64,000 nt of DNA from Sphingopyxis sp. L1A2A (GTDB lineage Bacteria; Pseudomonadota; Alphaproteobacteria; Sphingomonadales; Sphingomonadaceae), in NCBI RefSeq assembly GCF_005502465.1, contig NZ_SCOT01000008.1, positions 1-64,000 on the forward strand. The letters run 5' to 3'. Positions 19,101-27,021 of this stretch are shown piece by piece. Position 1 is the stretch's first letter; each line of letters starts with the position of its first letter. Made by a program: the position numbers and the translations under genes. The notes beneath the pieces were generated by a model, which was not told the DNA's origin, did no database searches, and worked only from the letters and a program-made list of their open reading frames with translations.

Positions 19101-21309
19101 TTCGGAACCGCAGCTTGCCCGCTATCAACGCGCGCTCAACGGCGGAAAAGCCGAGTATCGCGGCCGCAATTTCGCCGCCACCGCGTTCGTCGCCGACACC
19201 CCTTATCGCTTCCGCCGTGACGAGCTCCAGGGCAACGGCCTCACCGGTCCGTACCAGCTCGGCGCGCGCGACATTCTACCGAACAGCGAACGCATCGTCA
19301 TCGAAACGCGCGATCGCCTGCACAGCGAGCGCATAGTTAACAGTGTCAGCATGACGCGCCATGTCGACTACGACATCGACTATCTGTCGGGCACCGTCCG
19401 CTTCCGCAGCCCGGTGCTCAGCCGCTCGTCGGACCTCGATCCGCAGTTCATCGTCGCCGAATATGAGATCGACGGCATCGGTCAGCGCGTGCTCAACGCC
19501 GGTGGCCGCGTCAGCTATCAGTCGAATGACGAGAAATTGCGCGTCGGCGCGACCTTCATCCACGATGAGGACGGCAACGCCAAGACCAACCTGGGCGGGG
19601 TCGATGGGCGTTATCGCCCCAATATCGACACCGAAGTCCGCGCCGAGCTGGCGGTAAGCGATGCCAAGGCGGTCAACGGCAACCCCGCCGCCGCATCGGG
19701 CACCGCCAAGGCGTGGCTGATCGAGGCCGAACATCACAGCAGCAACGCCGATTTCCTCACCTATGTCCGCGAACGCGAGAGCGGTTTCGGCGCCGGGCAG
19801 CTCAACCGCGGCGAGGATGGTACACGCAAGTTCGGTTTTGACGCCCGGCTGCGCGCGACCCGTACCCTGTCGCTGACCGGCAGCGCGTGGCAGGAAGACT
19901 ATCTCAACGTCGGCGCGCGCCGCCGCGCCGCGCGGGCTCTTGCCGAATATGACAATGGCACCACCGTCGCGCGGGCCGGGCTGACCCACGCCGACGACCG
20001 GCTCTCGGACGGCACGCGCAACCGGTCGAACATCGTCCAGTTCGGCGCAACCCAGCGCCTGTTCGAAAAACGCCTCGAACTCGACGCGCAGACCGAACTT
20101 GCGCTGGGCGGCAAGGATGCCAGCATCGATTTCCCGACCCGCCACCGTGTCGGCGCGCGCTTTGCGATCAATCGCGACGTCAATCTGGTCGGCAGCTATG
20201 AAATTGCCGACGGCGATACAATCAAAGCACGCACTGCGCGGGTGGGCTTCGACATGACCCCCTGGTCGGGCGGGCGCCTGCTCGCCACCGCTAACCAGCA
20301 GGAAATCGGCGAATATGGCCCGCGCAGCTTTGCCGCCTATGGCCTGTCACAATCGCTGAAACTGGGCGAGCGCTGGTCGGTCGATGTGTCGGTCGACGGC
20401 AATCGCACCCTCGGCGGCATCCGCGCGGACGATGTTATCAATGTTAACCAGCCGGTCGCCTCGGGCGGTTTCTTGGGCGACAATGGCACTTTAACCGAGG
20501 ATTTCCTCGCGATCAGCACGGGTGCGACCTATCGCGCCGATCGCTGGACGCTGACGGGCCGCGCCGAATATCGTGATGGCGAAATCGCCAATCGTTACGG
20601 GCTGACGCTCGGCGGCCTCCGCCAGCTCGGCGAAGGCCGCGCGCTTGGCGCTCTGTTCACTTATGCGAAGGCCAGCGGCAACGGCATCACGCCGACGACC
20701 GAGGTCATCAACTTCGAGATGAGCTGGGCGCACCGCCCCGCCGACTCCAGCGTTTCGTGGCTTAACAAGAGCGAGTTCCGGTCGGACAAGGTCCGCGATG
20801 CCGTCGCCGGCCAGCCCGGCCCGATCGGCGGCGGCGCGCTGACGATCGACGGCGACGCGACCAGCCGCCGCCTGCTCAACAGCCTGTCGGTCAACTGGAC
20901 CCCCCTCGGTGATCGCGAAAACCGCCGTGACGCGGGCCGCATGTGGTACGAACGCGGCGAATTCGGCTTTTTCTGGGGCACCCGCTACAATTTCGACAAG
21001 TTTGCCGACGACGACGTCAAAGGGTGGTCCAACCTGATCGGCGCCGATTTCCGCTTCAACCTGGGCGAGCATGTCGATGTCGGCGCGTCGGGCACGGTGC
21101 GCGTCGGCACCGATGCCGATACCGTCAGCTGGGCGGGCGGGCCGACGGTGACGCTGGCGCCGATGAAGAATGCCAACATCACCTTCGGTTATAATTTCGC
21201 CGGGTTTCACGACCGCGATTTCGAAGATGCGCGCTATTCGCGGTCGGGAGCTTATGTGACCTTTAAGCTGAAGTTCGACCAGACGAGCTTTGCCGGGTTG
21301 GGGCTTTAA
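16147..21309 (+). CDS. Giant DUF11/SdrD-B-like outer-membrane protein, cluster gene D
   Basis: A 1720-residue exported protein. Visible order: signal peptide (1 to about 28, ending SPAHA); the module VITNTASAQWTHDG...SNRVDVTV shared with A and C; a Ser-rich linker at about residues 94-118; beta domains; a DUF11-like domain about 382-511 (LSLILRKTTSTRVAVPGD); an SdrD-B / carboxypeptidase-regulatory-like domain about 516-577 (GVRVMLQDGSYTVTDEDGRY); Ig-like segments; then about 850 residues (872 to the end) of alternating beta strands with aromatic girdles and charged turns, like an outer-membrane barrel, ending AYVTFKLKF plus a short tail. No enzyme motif is seen. It could anchor or secrete the products of A-C, or be an adhesin. 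Function unknown. Confidence 0.78.
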   Translation: MALGTKYFGLVTALVAAALPPAASPAHAQVITNTASAQWTHDGQPGRALSNRVDVTVAPRPPERPTITTYRLTNGGGNKSAPLAPTQCSRGSGPIASSFSSASSSSASSASAGSTSSTIPLSGVYEGISTAPASLQSTDNFRAGEVLVVGVTLASANVDPQRRDTLAVVLELENGDREQITLTETANNSGEFVGFINTIGVPPAVAQGDCRLSVNPGAALSLRVTDQANASLVALATINFLVDPFGIVFDSGDGAPVPGSRVTIVDTATGQPAQVFGDDGVSAYPSSVITGQSVTDSGGTTYNFPPGDYRFPFVAPGTYRLIVQPPAPFTAPSASNPADLAGFRRPDDGLPFEISAASYGNPFVLNSPAPVRVDIPVDQPGLSLILRKTTSTRVAVPGDVIQYRIEVANRDARRNTGAVTVSDVLPVGMRLRADTVRIDGVRVIANVAANGREFSVVVPSIAASRTALLTYLAEVIVSAQPGNALNRASAVDNRGSASNIAEATISIKRDQLGDRMTIIGRITDGGCTVDPRKADGIAGVRVMLQDGSYTVTDEDGRYHFEGVRPGLHIVQIDPSTLPLDREAIDCARSTQSAGSAISRFVEGRGGALKRADFRAIASAPRAAPKTALIAAPTVLSDPEAAGAGRDWLAGQAPGIDWLFPATDHNPRSKAIRAAIKHAPGQTVTLHVNGKAADPLTFEGSSKSADGSVAVSLWRGLEIREGENRLIAEVKDVNGVVIETLERHVHYSITPMRAALVRERSVLVADGVTRPVIAVRLTDRDGKPIRSGLTGDFSVPAPYYPAVEADAQQARQLAGLERAQPLWKIDGDDGIAYIELEPTTASGTLAMDFTFRDDKVTRKQTIETWLDPGDRPWTVVGFAAGTLGYNTLDDRMEPAAETLDDLNADARLALYAKGRVRGKWLMTLAYDSDKDKDDARFGGVIDPRAYYTIYADRNETRYDAASVRKLYLRLERPQFYAMFGDIETGISEPQLARYQRALNGGKAEYRGRNFAATAFVADTPYRFRRDELQGNGLTGPYQLGARDILPNSERIVIETRDRLHSERIVNSVSMTRHVDYDIDYLSGTVRFRSPVLSRSSDLDPQFIVAEYEIDGIGQRVLNAGGRVSYQSNDEKLRVGATFIHDEDGNAKTNLGGVDGRYRPNIDTEVRAELAVSDAKAVNGNPAAASGTAKAWLIEAEHHSSNADFLTYVRERESGFGAGQLNRGEDGTRKFGFDARLRATRTLSLTGSAWQEDYLNVGARRRAARALAEYDNGTTVARAGLTHADDRLSDGTRNRSNIVQFGATQRLFEKRLELDAQTELALGGKDASIDFPTRHRVGARFAINRDVNLVGSYEIADGDTIKARTARVGFDMTPWSGGRLLATANQQEIGEYGPRSFAAYGLSQSLKLGERWSVDVSVDGNRTLGGIRADDVINVNQPVASGGFLGDNGTLTEDFLAISTGATYRADRWTLTGRAEYRDGEIANRYGLTLGGLRQLGEGRALGALFTYAKASGNGITPTTEVINFEMSWAHRPADSSVSWLNKSEFRSDKVRDAVAGQPGPIGGGALTIDGDATSRRLLNSLSVNWTPLGDRENRRDAGRMWYERGEFGFFWGTRYNFDKFADDDVKGWSNLIGADFRFNLGEHVDVGASGTVRVGTDADTVSWAGGPTVTLAPMKNANITFGYNFAGFHDRDFEDARYSRSGAYVTFKLKFDQTSFAGLGL

Positions 21310-21323
21310 GCTCACCCACTATT

Positions 21324-21402
21324 CCGTTCGTGTCGAGCGTAGTCGAGACACGTAAAGGCATGCACGACCTCGGCGTGTCTCGACTACGCTCGACACGAAC
21401 GG
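21324..21402. repeat. Inverted repeat, TTCGTGTCGAG family, copy 1
   Basis: 29-base arms (21324-21352 and 21374-21402) are perfectly complementary around a 21-base loop. The element fills the gap between the convergent gene D and the E2 gene. A second copy is at 58522-58601. Confidence 0.9.
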
Positions 21403-21418
21403 TTGTTGGGTAGGCTTG

Positions 21419-22717
21419 TCAGTCCGCGAACAGCAAAACCGGGGTTTCAACCAGCTTCTTGAGCGCCTGGACGTAGCTCGCCGCATCCCAGCCATCGACC
21501 ACCCGGTGGTCGCAGCTGATCGACAGGTTCATCAGCTTGGCGCGGCGAATATCATCGCCGTCGAACACCGGGCGCTCGACAATCTTGTTCGGGCCGATGA
21601 TCGCAACTTCGGGCCGGTTGATTACCGGGGTCGTCGCGATGCCGCCGAGCGGGCCGAGCGAGGTGATCGTCAGCGTCGAGCCCGACAGTTCGTCGACCTT
21701 TGCCTTGCCGGTTCGCGCGGCCTCGGCCAAACGCCCGATTTCGCTCGCCAATTGCCAGACATTCTTGTCCTGCGCGTCGCGGATCACCGGCACCATCAGC
21801 CCGGCATCGGTCTGCGTCGCCATTCCCAGATGCACCGCGCCGTAACGCGTCACCACGCCCGCTTCGTCGTCGTAGCGGGCGTTGATCATCGGAAACTGGG
21901 GAATCGTCCGGCAAATCGCGACGATCAGGAAAGGTAACATCGTCAACTTCGGCCGCTGGCCGCGATTGGCGTTCAAATCGGCGCGCATGTCCTCCAGCGC
22001 GGTGACGTCCATTTCCTCGACATAGGTGAAATGCGGGATCGCCCGTTTCGACGCCGCCATATTCTCCGCGATCTTGCGGCGCATGCCGATCACCTTGATC
22101 GGCTCGTCGGCGCGCGCGCGGCTGGCGCCGGGGCTGTTATAGCCCTGCCCGCCGCTGTAGCGCAGGAAAGCGTCGAGATCGGCGTGGCGGATGCGATCGC
22201 CGTCGCTATGCACCTGGCCCAGATCGACACCCAGATCCCTGGCACGGGCGCGGACGGCGGGAGATGCCAGTATCTTGGCATCATGCACAGCACCGACGGC
22301 GGGTGCCGCCGGTGCGGACGGCATTTCGCTCGGCTTTGCTGCCGTTTTCGGTTCCACGCCGCTCGATGTTAACTCTGTCACCTTCGGCTCGGATACCGGT
22401 TCCGCACCCGGCGTTTCCGCTTCTATCTGCTGCTCGACGGCCGTATCGACCGGCGGCGCATCGACATCGCCGTCCGCATCGGTTTCGATCACCGCCAGCG
22501 TCGACCCGATCGCGATCAGATCGCCGACTTCGCCCGCCAGTTCGACGACAATCCCCGATACCGGCGATTCCATCTCGACCGTCGCCTTGTCGGTCATCAT
22601 GTCGGCAAGCTGCGCGTCTTCCTCGACGCGCTCGCCGATCTTGACGTGCCAGGCGATGATTTCGGCCTCGGCAATGCCTTCGCCGATGTCGGGCAAACGG
22701 AATGAATAGCGGGCCAT
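21419..22717 (-). CDS. bkdB: Branched-chain 2-oxoacid dehydrogenase E2 (dihydrolipoamide acyltransferase)
   Basis: Core subunit that takes the acyl group from E1 on its lipoyl arm and passes it to CoA. The 432-residue protein has one lipoyl domain (residues 1-80) with the lipoylation site MMTDKATVEME and Lys44, a Pro/Ala linker, an E1/E3-binding domain near 145-185 (ASPAVRARARDLGVDL), and the catalytic acyltransferase domain, whose active-site motif HRVVDG is near residue 403. Start chosen at MARYSFRLPDIGEG, 5 bases after the E1-beta stop. No E3 gene is linked. Confidence 0.92.
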   Translation of the reverse strand: MARYSFRLPDIGEGIAEAEIIAWHVKIGERVEEDAQLADMMTDKATVEMESPVSGIVVELAGEVGDLIAIGSTLAVIETDADGDVDAPPVDTAVEQQIEAETPGAEPVSEPKVTELTSSGVEPKTAAKPSEMPSAPAAPAVGAVHDAKILASPAVRARARDLGVDLGQVHSDGDRIRHADLDAFLRYSGGQGYNSPGASRARADEPIKVIGMRRKIAENMAASKRAIPHFTYVEEMDVTALEDMRADLNANRGQRPKLTMLPFLIVAICRTIPQFPMINARYDDEAGVVTRYGAVHLGMATQTDAGLMVPVIRDAQDKNVWQLASEIGRLAEAARTGKAKVDELSGSTLTITSLGPLGGIATTPVINRPEVAIIGPNKIVERPVFDGDDIRRAKLMNLSISCDHRVVDGWDAASYVQALKKLVETPVLLFAD

Positions 22718-22722
22718 TTGCG

Positions 22723-23748
22723 TCAGTCCTTCAAAATCTTGGTCAGCGCGGTCGCGATGCGCACCGGGCCGGGGAAATAGGCCCATTCCAGGCTGTGCGG
22801 ATAGGGGGTGTCGAAGCCGGTGACGCGCTCGACCGGGGCTTCGAGGTGGTAAAAGCAGCGTTCCTGCACCAGCGCGGCCAGTTCGGCGCCAAAACCTGAC
22901 GTGCGCGTCGCCTCGTGGATCACCAGACAGCGCCCGGTTTTTTTTACCGACGTCTCGATCGCGTCGATATCGAGCGGCAACAAGGTGCGCAGGTCGATGA
23001 TTTCGGCATCGATCCCCATTTCCTCGACGATCGTCTTGGTGACATGGACCATCGTGCCATAGACGAGGATGGTGAGCGCCTCACCTTCGCGCACCGTCGC
23101 CGCCTTGCCGAGCTCGATGCGGTAATGGCCTTCGGGCACCGCGCTCGCGGCATGTTTCGACCAGGGCTCGACCGGGCGGTCGTAGTAGCCGCTGAACGGA
23201 CCGTTATAGATGCGCTTGGGTTCCAGGAAGACCACCGGATCATTATCCTCGATCGCCGCGATCAATAGCCCCTTGGCATCATAGGGGTTCGACGGGATCA
23301 CCGTTTTCACCCCGCAGATATGCGTCATGATGCTTTCGGGCGACTGGCTGTGCGTCTGGCCGCCGAAAATACCGCCGCCAAACGGTGTCCGCACCGTCAT
23401 CGGGCAGATGAAATCGGCCGCCGAACGATAGCGCAGCCGCGCCGCCTCGCTGACCAACTGGTCGAGCCCCGGATAGATATAATCGGCGAACTGGATTTCG
23501 GGGACCGGGCGCAGACCATAAGCGCCCATGCCGACCGCAACGCCGATGATCCCGCATTCGTTGATCGGGGTGTCGAACACCCGTGTTTTGCCGTGCTTTT
23601 TCTGCAGACCAGCGGTGGCACGAAACACGCCGCCGAAAAAGCCCACGTCTTCGCCCATCACCACGACATTGCTGTCGCGTTCGAGCATAACGTCCATTGC
23701 GCTATTGATCGCTTCGATCATGTTCATGGTTTTGGTCTCGTCAGCCAT
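22723..23748 (-). CDS. bkdA2: Branched-chain 2-oxoacid dehydrogenase E1 beta subunit
   Basis: Partners E1 alpha in thiamine-diphosphate-dependent decarboxylation of the 2-oxoacids from valine, leucine and isoleucine. The 341-residue protein has MNMIEAINSAMDVMLERD at the N terminus, GEDVGFFGGVFRAT near residue 34, QFADYIYPGLDQLVSEAAR near 90 and the C-terminal FLEPKRIYNG and GYDTPYPHSLE-type region (VTGFDTPYPHSLEW). Its ATG overlaps the last base of the E1-alpha stop, so the two subunits are translationally coupled. The frame is open far upstream but that part is antisense-like sequence within E1 alpha. Confidence 0.93.
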   Translation of the reverse strand: MADETKTMNMIEAINSAMDVMLERDSNVVVMGEDVGFFGGVFRATAGLQKKHGKTRVFDTPINECGIIGVAVGMGAYGLRPVPEIQFADYIYPGLDQLVSEAARLRYRSAADFICPMTVRTPFGGGIFGGQTHSQSPESIMTHICGVKTVIPSNPYDAKGLLIAAIEDNDPVVFLEPKRIYNGPFSGYYDRPVEPWSKHAASAVPEGHYRIELGKAATVREGEALTILVYGTMVHVTKTIVEEMGIDAEIIDLRTLLPLDIDAIETSVKKTGRCLVIHEATRTSGFGAELAALVQERCFYHLEAPVERVTGFDTPYPHSLEWAYFPGPVRIATALTKILKD

Positions 23749-25043
23749 TATTCGGGCTTCCAGCCGGGGCCGAACTTCGCTTCCTGTTCGGCGAGCATCT
23801 GCACGCATTGCTCCTTCAGATGCCAAGGCAGCTCTTCGAACACATCGTCGAACATCGTTTCGAACGGCTGATGCATTCCGTGACCTAAAATACCTAGCTT
23901 TTCCGATTGCTTCTGGGTCGTTTTTACCAGGCCGTCTAGTTCGGCCCGCTGCGTTTCGTGGCGTTCGCCGTCCCATTCGCCGAGCGTTTCGAGATGCTGG
24001 CGCAGCCGCGCGATCGGGTCGCCGAACGGCCAGATCGTGGGCTCTTCGGCGGGGCGATACGCGGTCGGGTCGTCCGACGTGCTGTGCCCTTCGCTGCGAT
24101 AGGTGAAATGCTCGATCAGCGTCGGGCCATTGTTGGTCCGCGCGCGGTCCGCCGCCCACTGCGTCGCGGCATAGACCGCGAGAGGGTCATTGCCGTCGAT
24201 ACGCAGCCCGGCGATGCCATAGCCCACGGCGCGCGCGGCAAAGGTTGTGCGTTCGCCGCCGGCGAAGCCAGAAAAGCTGGAAATCGCCCACTGGTTGTTG
24301 ACGACGTTGAAGATCACCGGCGCGTTATAGACGGTCGCAAAGGTCAGCGCCGAGTGGAAGTCGCCCTCCGCTGACGAGCCTTCGCCGCACCATACGGTCG
24401 CGATACGGCTGTCGCCCTTTGACGCCGAGGCCATCGCCCAGCCCACCGCCTGCGGATATTGGGTGGCAAGGTTGCCCGAGACGCTGAAGAAGCCATGTTC
24501 GGGCGCAGAATACATGATCGGCAGCTGACGCCCCATCAGATGATCGCCGCGATTTGAATAAATCTGGTTCATCATCTGGATCAGCGGATAATCGCGCGCA
24601 ATCAATATGCCCTGTTGGCGATAGCTGGGAAAACACATGTCGCCGCGGTCCAGCGCCATCGTCGAGGCAACCGACGTCGCCTCCTCGCCGGTACATTTCA
24701 TGTAAAAGCTGGTTTTGCCCTGGCGTTGGGCGCGGAACATGCGGTCGTCGAAGGCGCGGACGAGCATCATGTAGCGGAGCATCGTGCGGAGTCGTTCGGG
24801 GCTGAGCTTCGGATCCCACTGGCCCTTTGCCTGCCCGTCGAAATCGAGCACGCGGACCAGGCCGTAGCACAGGTCGCGCATCGCATCGGGCTTGGTCGCT
24901 TCCGATGGTCGCGGCGTCGCGTCAACCCCAGGAACAACGATATCGCCAAAGTCGGGCGTGTCGCCCGGGCGATAGCGCGGCTCAGGAATATGAAGCGACA
25001 GCGGCGGCAGATTGCTCGCCGGGCGTCGATCCGTTTCGGGCAT
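23748..25043 (-). CDS. bkdA1: Branched-chain 2-oxoacid dehydrogenase E1 alpha subunit
   Basis: The 431-residue subunit carries the thiamine diphosphate site: GEGSSAEGDFHSALTFA and VNNQWAISSF near residues 220-255 form the GxG...NN motif. RYMMLVRAFDDRMFRAQRQGK near 90-110 and the phosphorylation-loop-like YRSEGHSTSDDPTAYR near 310 fit the branched-chain type rather than pyruvate dehydrogenase. The N-terminal extension (SLHIPEPRYRPGDTPDF) is typical of bacterial BCKDH alpha chains. It is the first gene of the bkd run and is preceded by a good promoter match. Confidence 0.93.
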   Translation of the reverse strand: MPETDRRPASNLPPLSLHIPEPRYRPGDTPDFGDIVVPGVDATPRPSEATKPDAMRDLCYGLVRVLDFDGQAKGQWDPKLSPERLRTMLRYMMLVRAFDDRMFRAQRQGKTSFYMKCTGEEATSVASTMALDRGDMCFPSYRQQGILIARDYPLIQMMNQIYSNRGDHLMGRQLPIMYSAPEHGFFSVSGNLATQYPQAVGWAMASASKGDSRIATVWCGEGSSAEGDFHSALTFATVYNAPVIFNVVNNQWAISSFSGFAGGERTTFAARAVGYGIAGLRIDGNDPLAVYAATQWAADRARTNNGPTLIEHFTYRSEGHSTSDDPTAYRPAEEPTIWPFGDPIARLRQHLETLGEWDGERHETQRAELDGLVKTTQKQSEKLGILGHGMHQPFETMFDDVFEELPWHLKEQCVQMLAEQEAKFGPGWKPE

Positions 25044-25098
25044 ATCGTCTTCCCATTGCGGCGCGAATCGGCGCCTAGTTATATTTCAGCGTGGCGAC

Positions 25099-25127
25099 AT
25101 ATTATTTCGGTCGCCATACGAATGCAA
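25099..25127 (-). promoter_or_regulatory. Predicted promoter of the bkd genes
   Basis: On the minus strand TTGCAT (25122-25127) and TAATAT (25099-25104) are separated by exactly 17 bases, giving a start near 25092, about 50 bases before the E1-alpha ATG. It lies in the 93-base gap after thyA. It is one of the best sigma70-like matches in the window. Confidence 0.55.
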
Positions 25128-25136
25128 CGCTAGCGA

Positions 25137-26072
25137 TCAGACCGCGACCGGTGCCGAAATATGCGCCTGCGGGGCGTAGGCCTCGACCGCGAAATCGTCG
25201 AACCGATAGCCGAAAATGCTGTCCGGACGCCGCAAAATCCGCAGCTTTGGCGCCCCGTCCGGAATCCGCCCCATTTGCTGCTCAACCAGGTCGGCATGGT
25301 TCAGGTAGAGATGAACGTCACCGCCCGTCCAGACCAGTTCGTGCGCGTGGAGGCCGCACTGGTCGGCGACCATGCGGGTCAGCAGCGCGGCTTCAAAGAC
25401 GTTGAAGGCAAAACCGAGCCCGAGGTCGCACGACCGCTGGAACAGCAGGCACGACAGTCCGCCGTCACTGCGGACATGGAACTGATAAGTCATGTGGCAC
25501 GGCGGCAGCGCCATCTGATCGAGATCGGCGACGTTCCAGCCGGTGAATATATGCCGCCGCGACCCGGGATTGCTCCGCAGCCCGTCGATCACCGCTGCAA
25601 TCTGGTTGTGCCCTTGCTCGGCGCGGCGGAACAGCCCCTCACCCGCGGGTTCATAGCGCGGCCAGTTTACCCACTGATGGCCATAGACCGGACCAAGGCC
25701 GCCCCATTGGGCAGCGAACGCGTCATCGGCGATGATCCGCGCCTCGAAATCCTCGGCCGTGATCGCCTCGCCCGTCGCCTTGCGATATTTATCGAGCGGC
25801 CAGTCGGTCCAGATTTTCACGCCCTGCGACACGAGCGACCGGATATTGGTATCTCCGGTCAGGAACCACAGCAGCTCGCGCAGCGCGGTCTTCCAATAGA
25901 CGCGCTTGGTCGTCAGCAGCGGAATCGCGTCGTCTTTCAGCGAGAATCGCATCGTTTCGCCGAACAGCGACCGCGTTCCGACCCCGGTGCGGTCGATGCG
26001 CTCGTCGCCCTCGACCCAGATGCGGCGCATCAGGTCAAGATATTGCAGTTCATAATGGATGGATTCGGACAA
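25137..26072 (-). CDS. thyA: Thymidylate synthase
   Basis: Methylates dUMP to dTMP using methylene-THF. The protein of about 311 residues contains IDRTGVGTRSLFGETMRF (residues 27-44), the Arg pair in NPGSRRHIFTGWN, the catalytic cysteine in ALPPCHMTYQFHV (Cys192) and QRSCDLGLGFAFNV. An insertion around residues 98-125 (KATGEAITAEDFEARI) is typical of the longer bacterial form. There is no ATG at the expected place: I chose the TTG at 26070-26072 (SESIHYELQYLDL), which has GGGAG upstream. The open frame continues far upstream but is not ThyA there. Confidence 0.92.
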   Translation of the reverse strand: MSESIHYELQYLDLMRRIWVEGDERIDRTGVGTRSLFGETMRFSLKDDAIPLLTTKRVYWKTALRELLWFLTGDTNIRSLVSQGVKIWTDWPLDKYRKATGEAITAEDFEARIIADDAFAAQWGGLGPVYGHQWVNWPRYEPAGEGLFRRAEQGHNQIAAVIDGLRSNPGSRRHIFTGWNVADLDQMALPPCHMTYQFHVRSDGGLSCLLFQRSCDLGLGFAFNVFEAALLTRMVADQCGLHAHELVWTGGDVHLYLNHADLVEQQMGRIPDGAPKLRILRRPDSIFGYRFDDFAVEAYAPQAHISAPVAV

Positions 26073-26225
26073 GACTCGCTCCCGCTTCAGTCGCTCCGTG
26101 CTAGGCCGCGCGCGCGATGGCGACAAGGGCGGAGCAGGCGCCCCGGACAGGCAACAGCAGGAAAGCCTCCAAAGCGGGGCAGTCGGTGATTGGCGAACGT
26201 GCCTTGGCCGCGCATGGCATCCGCC

Positions 26226-26654
26226 ATGACTTTGCTCCAACCCGTCGGCAAGATGCCCGATCCGCCGGTCGTGGACGGTTTTGTGCCGTACGCCGCCGAA
26301 GATGACATCGCCCACCACCTGCTCCGCCCCCATTTCGCAGCCGATCGCGAGAGCCTGCTGCTCGCCGGATTCGACGCCTTCGACCGGCTCGTCCGCCTCG
26401 AACGCGCGGGCGGCGACGATGCCAGGCGTTGTATCATTCCCCCGCGCTGCTGGCGCGCGCTGCTCGATCACGGCGTCGTTGCGGTGCTGATGGCGCATAA
26501 CCACCCGTCGGGTATCGCGCAGCCGAGCGACGCCGACATCGCCACCACCCGCGAAACCGCACTTTTCCTGCGCGTCATGGGTATCGAACTGGTCGATCAT
26601 CTGATTTTTGTGGCGAGCGGGCATTTCAGCTTTCGGAGGGCCGAAATGCTGTAG
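26226..26654 (+). CDS. RadC-like JAMM-domain protein, N-terminally short
   Basis: A protein of about 142 residues related to the C-terminal domain of RadC (DUF2466). The JAMM metal-binding motif is intact: MAHNHPSGIAQPSDAD gives two histidines and the aspartate in the H-x-H-x(10)-D pattern, followed by ETALFLRVMGIELVDHLI and a Gly-His-Phe-Ser segment. The helix-hairpin-helix part of full RadC is missing. Starts at TTG 26190, ATG 26214 or ATG 26226 are possible. RadC is no longer thought to be a repair protein and its role is unsettled. It lies next to tRNA-Pro, with no integrase seen. Confidence 0.7.
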   Translation: MTLLQPVGKMPDPPVVDGFVPYAAEDDIAHHLLRPHFAADRESLLLAGFDAFDRLVRLERAGGDDARRCIIPPRCWRALLDHGVVAVLMAHNHPSGIAQPSDADIATTRETALFLRVMGIELVDHLIFVASGHFSFRRAEML

Positions 26655-26761
26655 CTGCGGCAATCCCGTTGAATGTGCCGATTGGCGCTTGAAGTTCGCG
26701 AGACGCGCGTCTAGAGGACCGCCCTGCCTTCGCGGCGACCCCGGTCGGCGCGCAGATCGGT

Positions 26762-26838
26762 CGGGGAGTAGCTCAGCCTGGTAGAGCACTGTCTTCGGGA
26801 GGCAGGGGCCGGAGGTTCGAATCCTCTCTCCCCGACCA
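26762..26838 (+). tRNA. tRNA-Pro (CGG)
   Basis: Full cloverleaf: acceptor CGGGGAG with CTCCCCG, D-arm GCTCAGCCTGGTAGAGC, anticodon stem CTGTC/GGCAG with loop TTCGGGA (anticodon CGG), T-arm GGAGGTTCGAATCCTCT, encoded CCA (26836-26838). Length 77. Confidence 0.95.
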
Positions 26839-26874
26839 ATTTCCTGCATATTGCAGATTCTGTACCGTCGCTTC

Positions 26875-26903
26875 TTGTAAGTCGGCGCACAACATCCTAG
26901 ATT
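26875..26903 (+). promoter_or_regulatory. Predicted promoter of the candidate small RNA
   Basis: TTGTAA (26875-26880), a 17-base spacer and TAGATT (26898-26903), just downstream of tRNA-Pro. A start near 26910 would lead directly into the hairpin-rich stretch that ends in a strong terminator at 27021. Confidence 0.45.
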
Positions 26904-26909
26904 CGTTCT

Positions 26910-27021
26910 ACGCCGCCATGGTTTTCCCCCTTTCCATCGCGGTGAGTGCCCCGTCCTCTTGACGCGGGCGCGTCCTCCCTGGACCCTGGCCACCTCGTAC
27001 TTCGGTACGGGGTGGTTTTTT
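26910..27021 (+). ncRNA. Candidate small RNA with C-rich unpaired segments
   Basis: A noncoding stretch of about 112 bases lies between a promoter-like sequence and a strong terminator. A first weak hairpin (CGC-ATGG / CCAT-GCG) shows TTTTCCCCCTTT in its loop. A second (GACGC/GCGTC with GGGC loop) follows, then an exposed CCTCCCT at 26974-26980, then the terminator stem. C-rich, anti-Shine-Dalgarno-like loops are a known feature of alphaproteobacterial regulatory RNAs. I did not match it to a named family. Confidence 0.45.
26990..27021 (+). terminator. Rho-independent terminator
   Basis: CCACCTCGTAC (26990-27000), loop TTCG, GTACGGGGTGG (27005-27015), then six T. A UUCG tetraloop and T run make this strong and plus-strand specific. 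No coding gene on that strand ends nearby, which points to a noncoding transcript. Confidence 0.88.
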
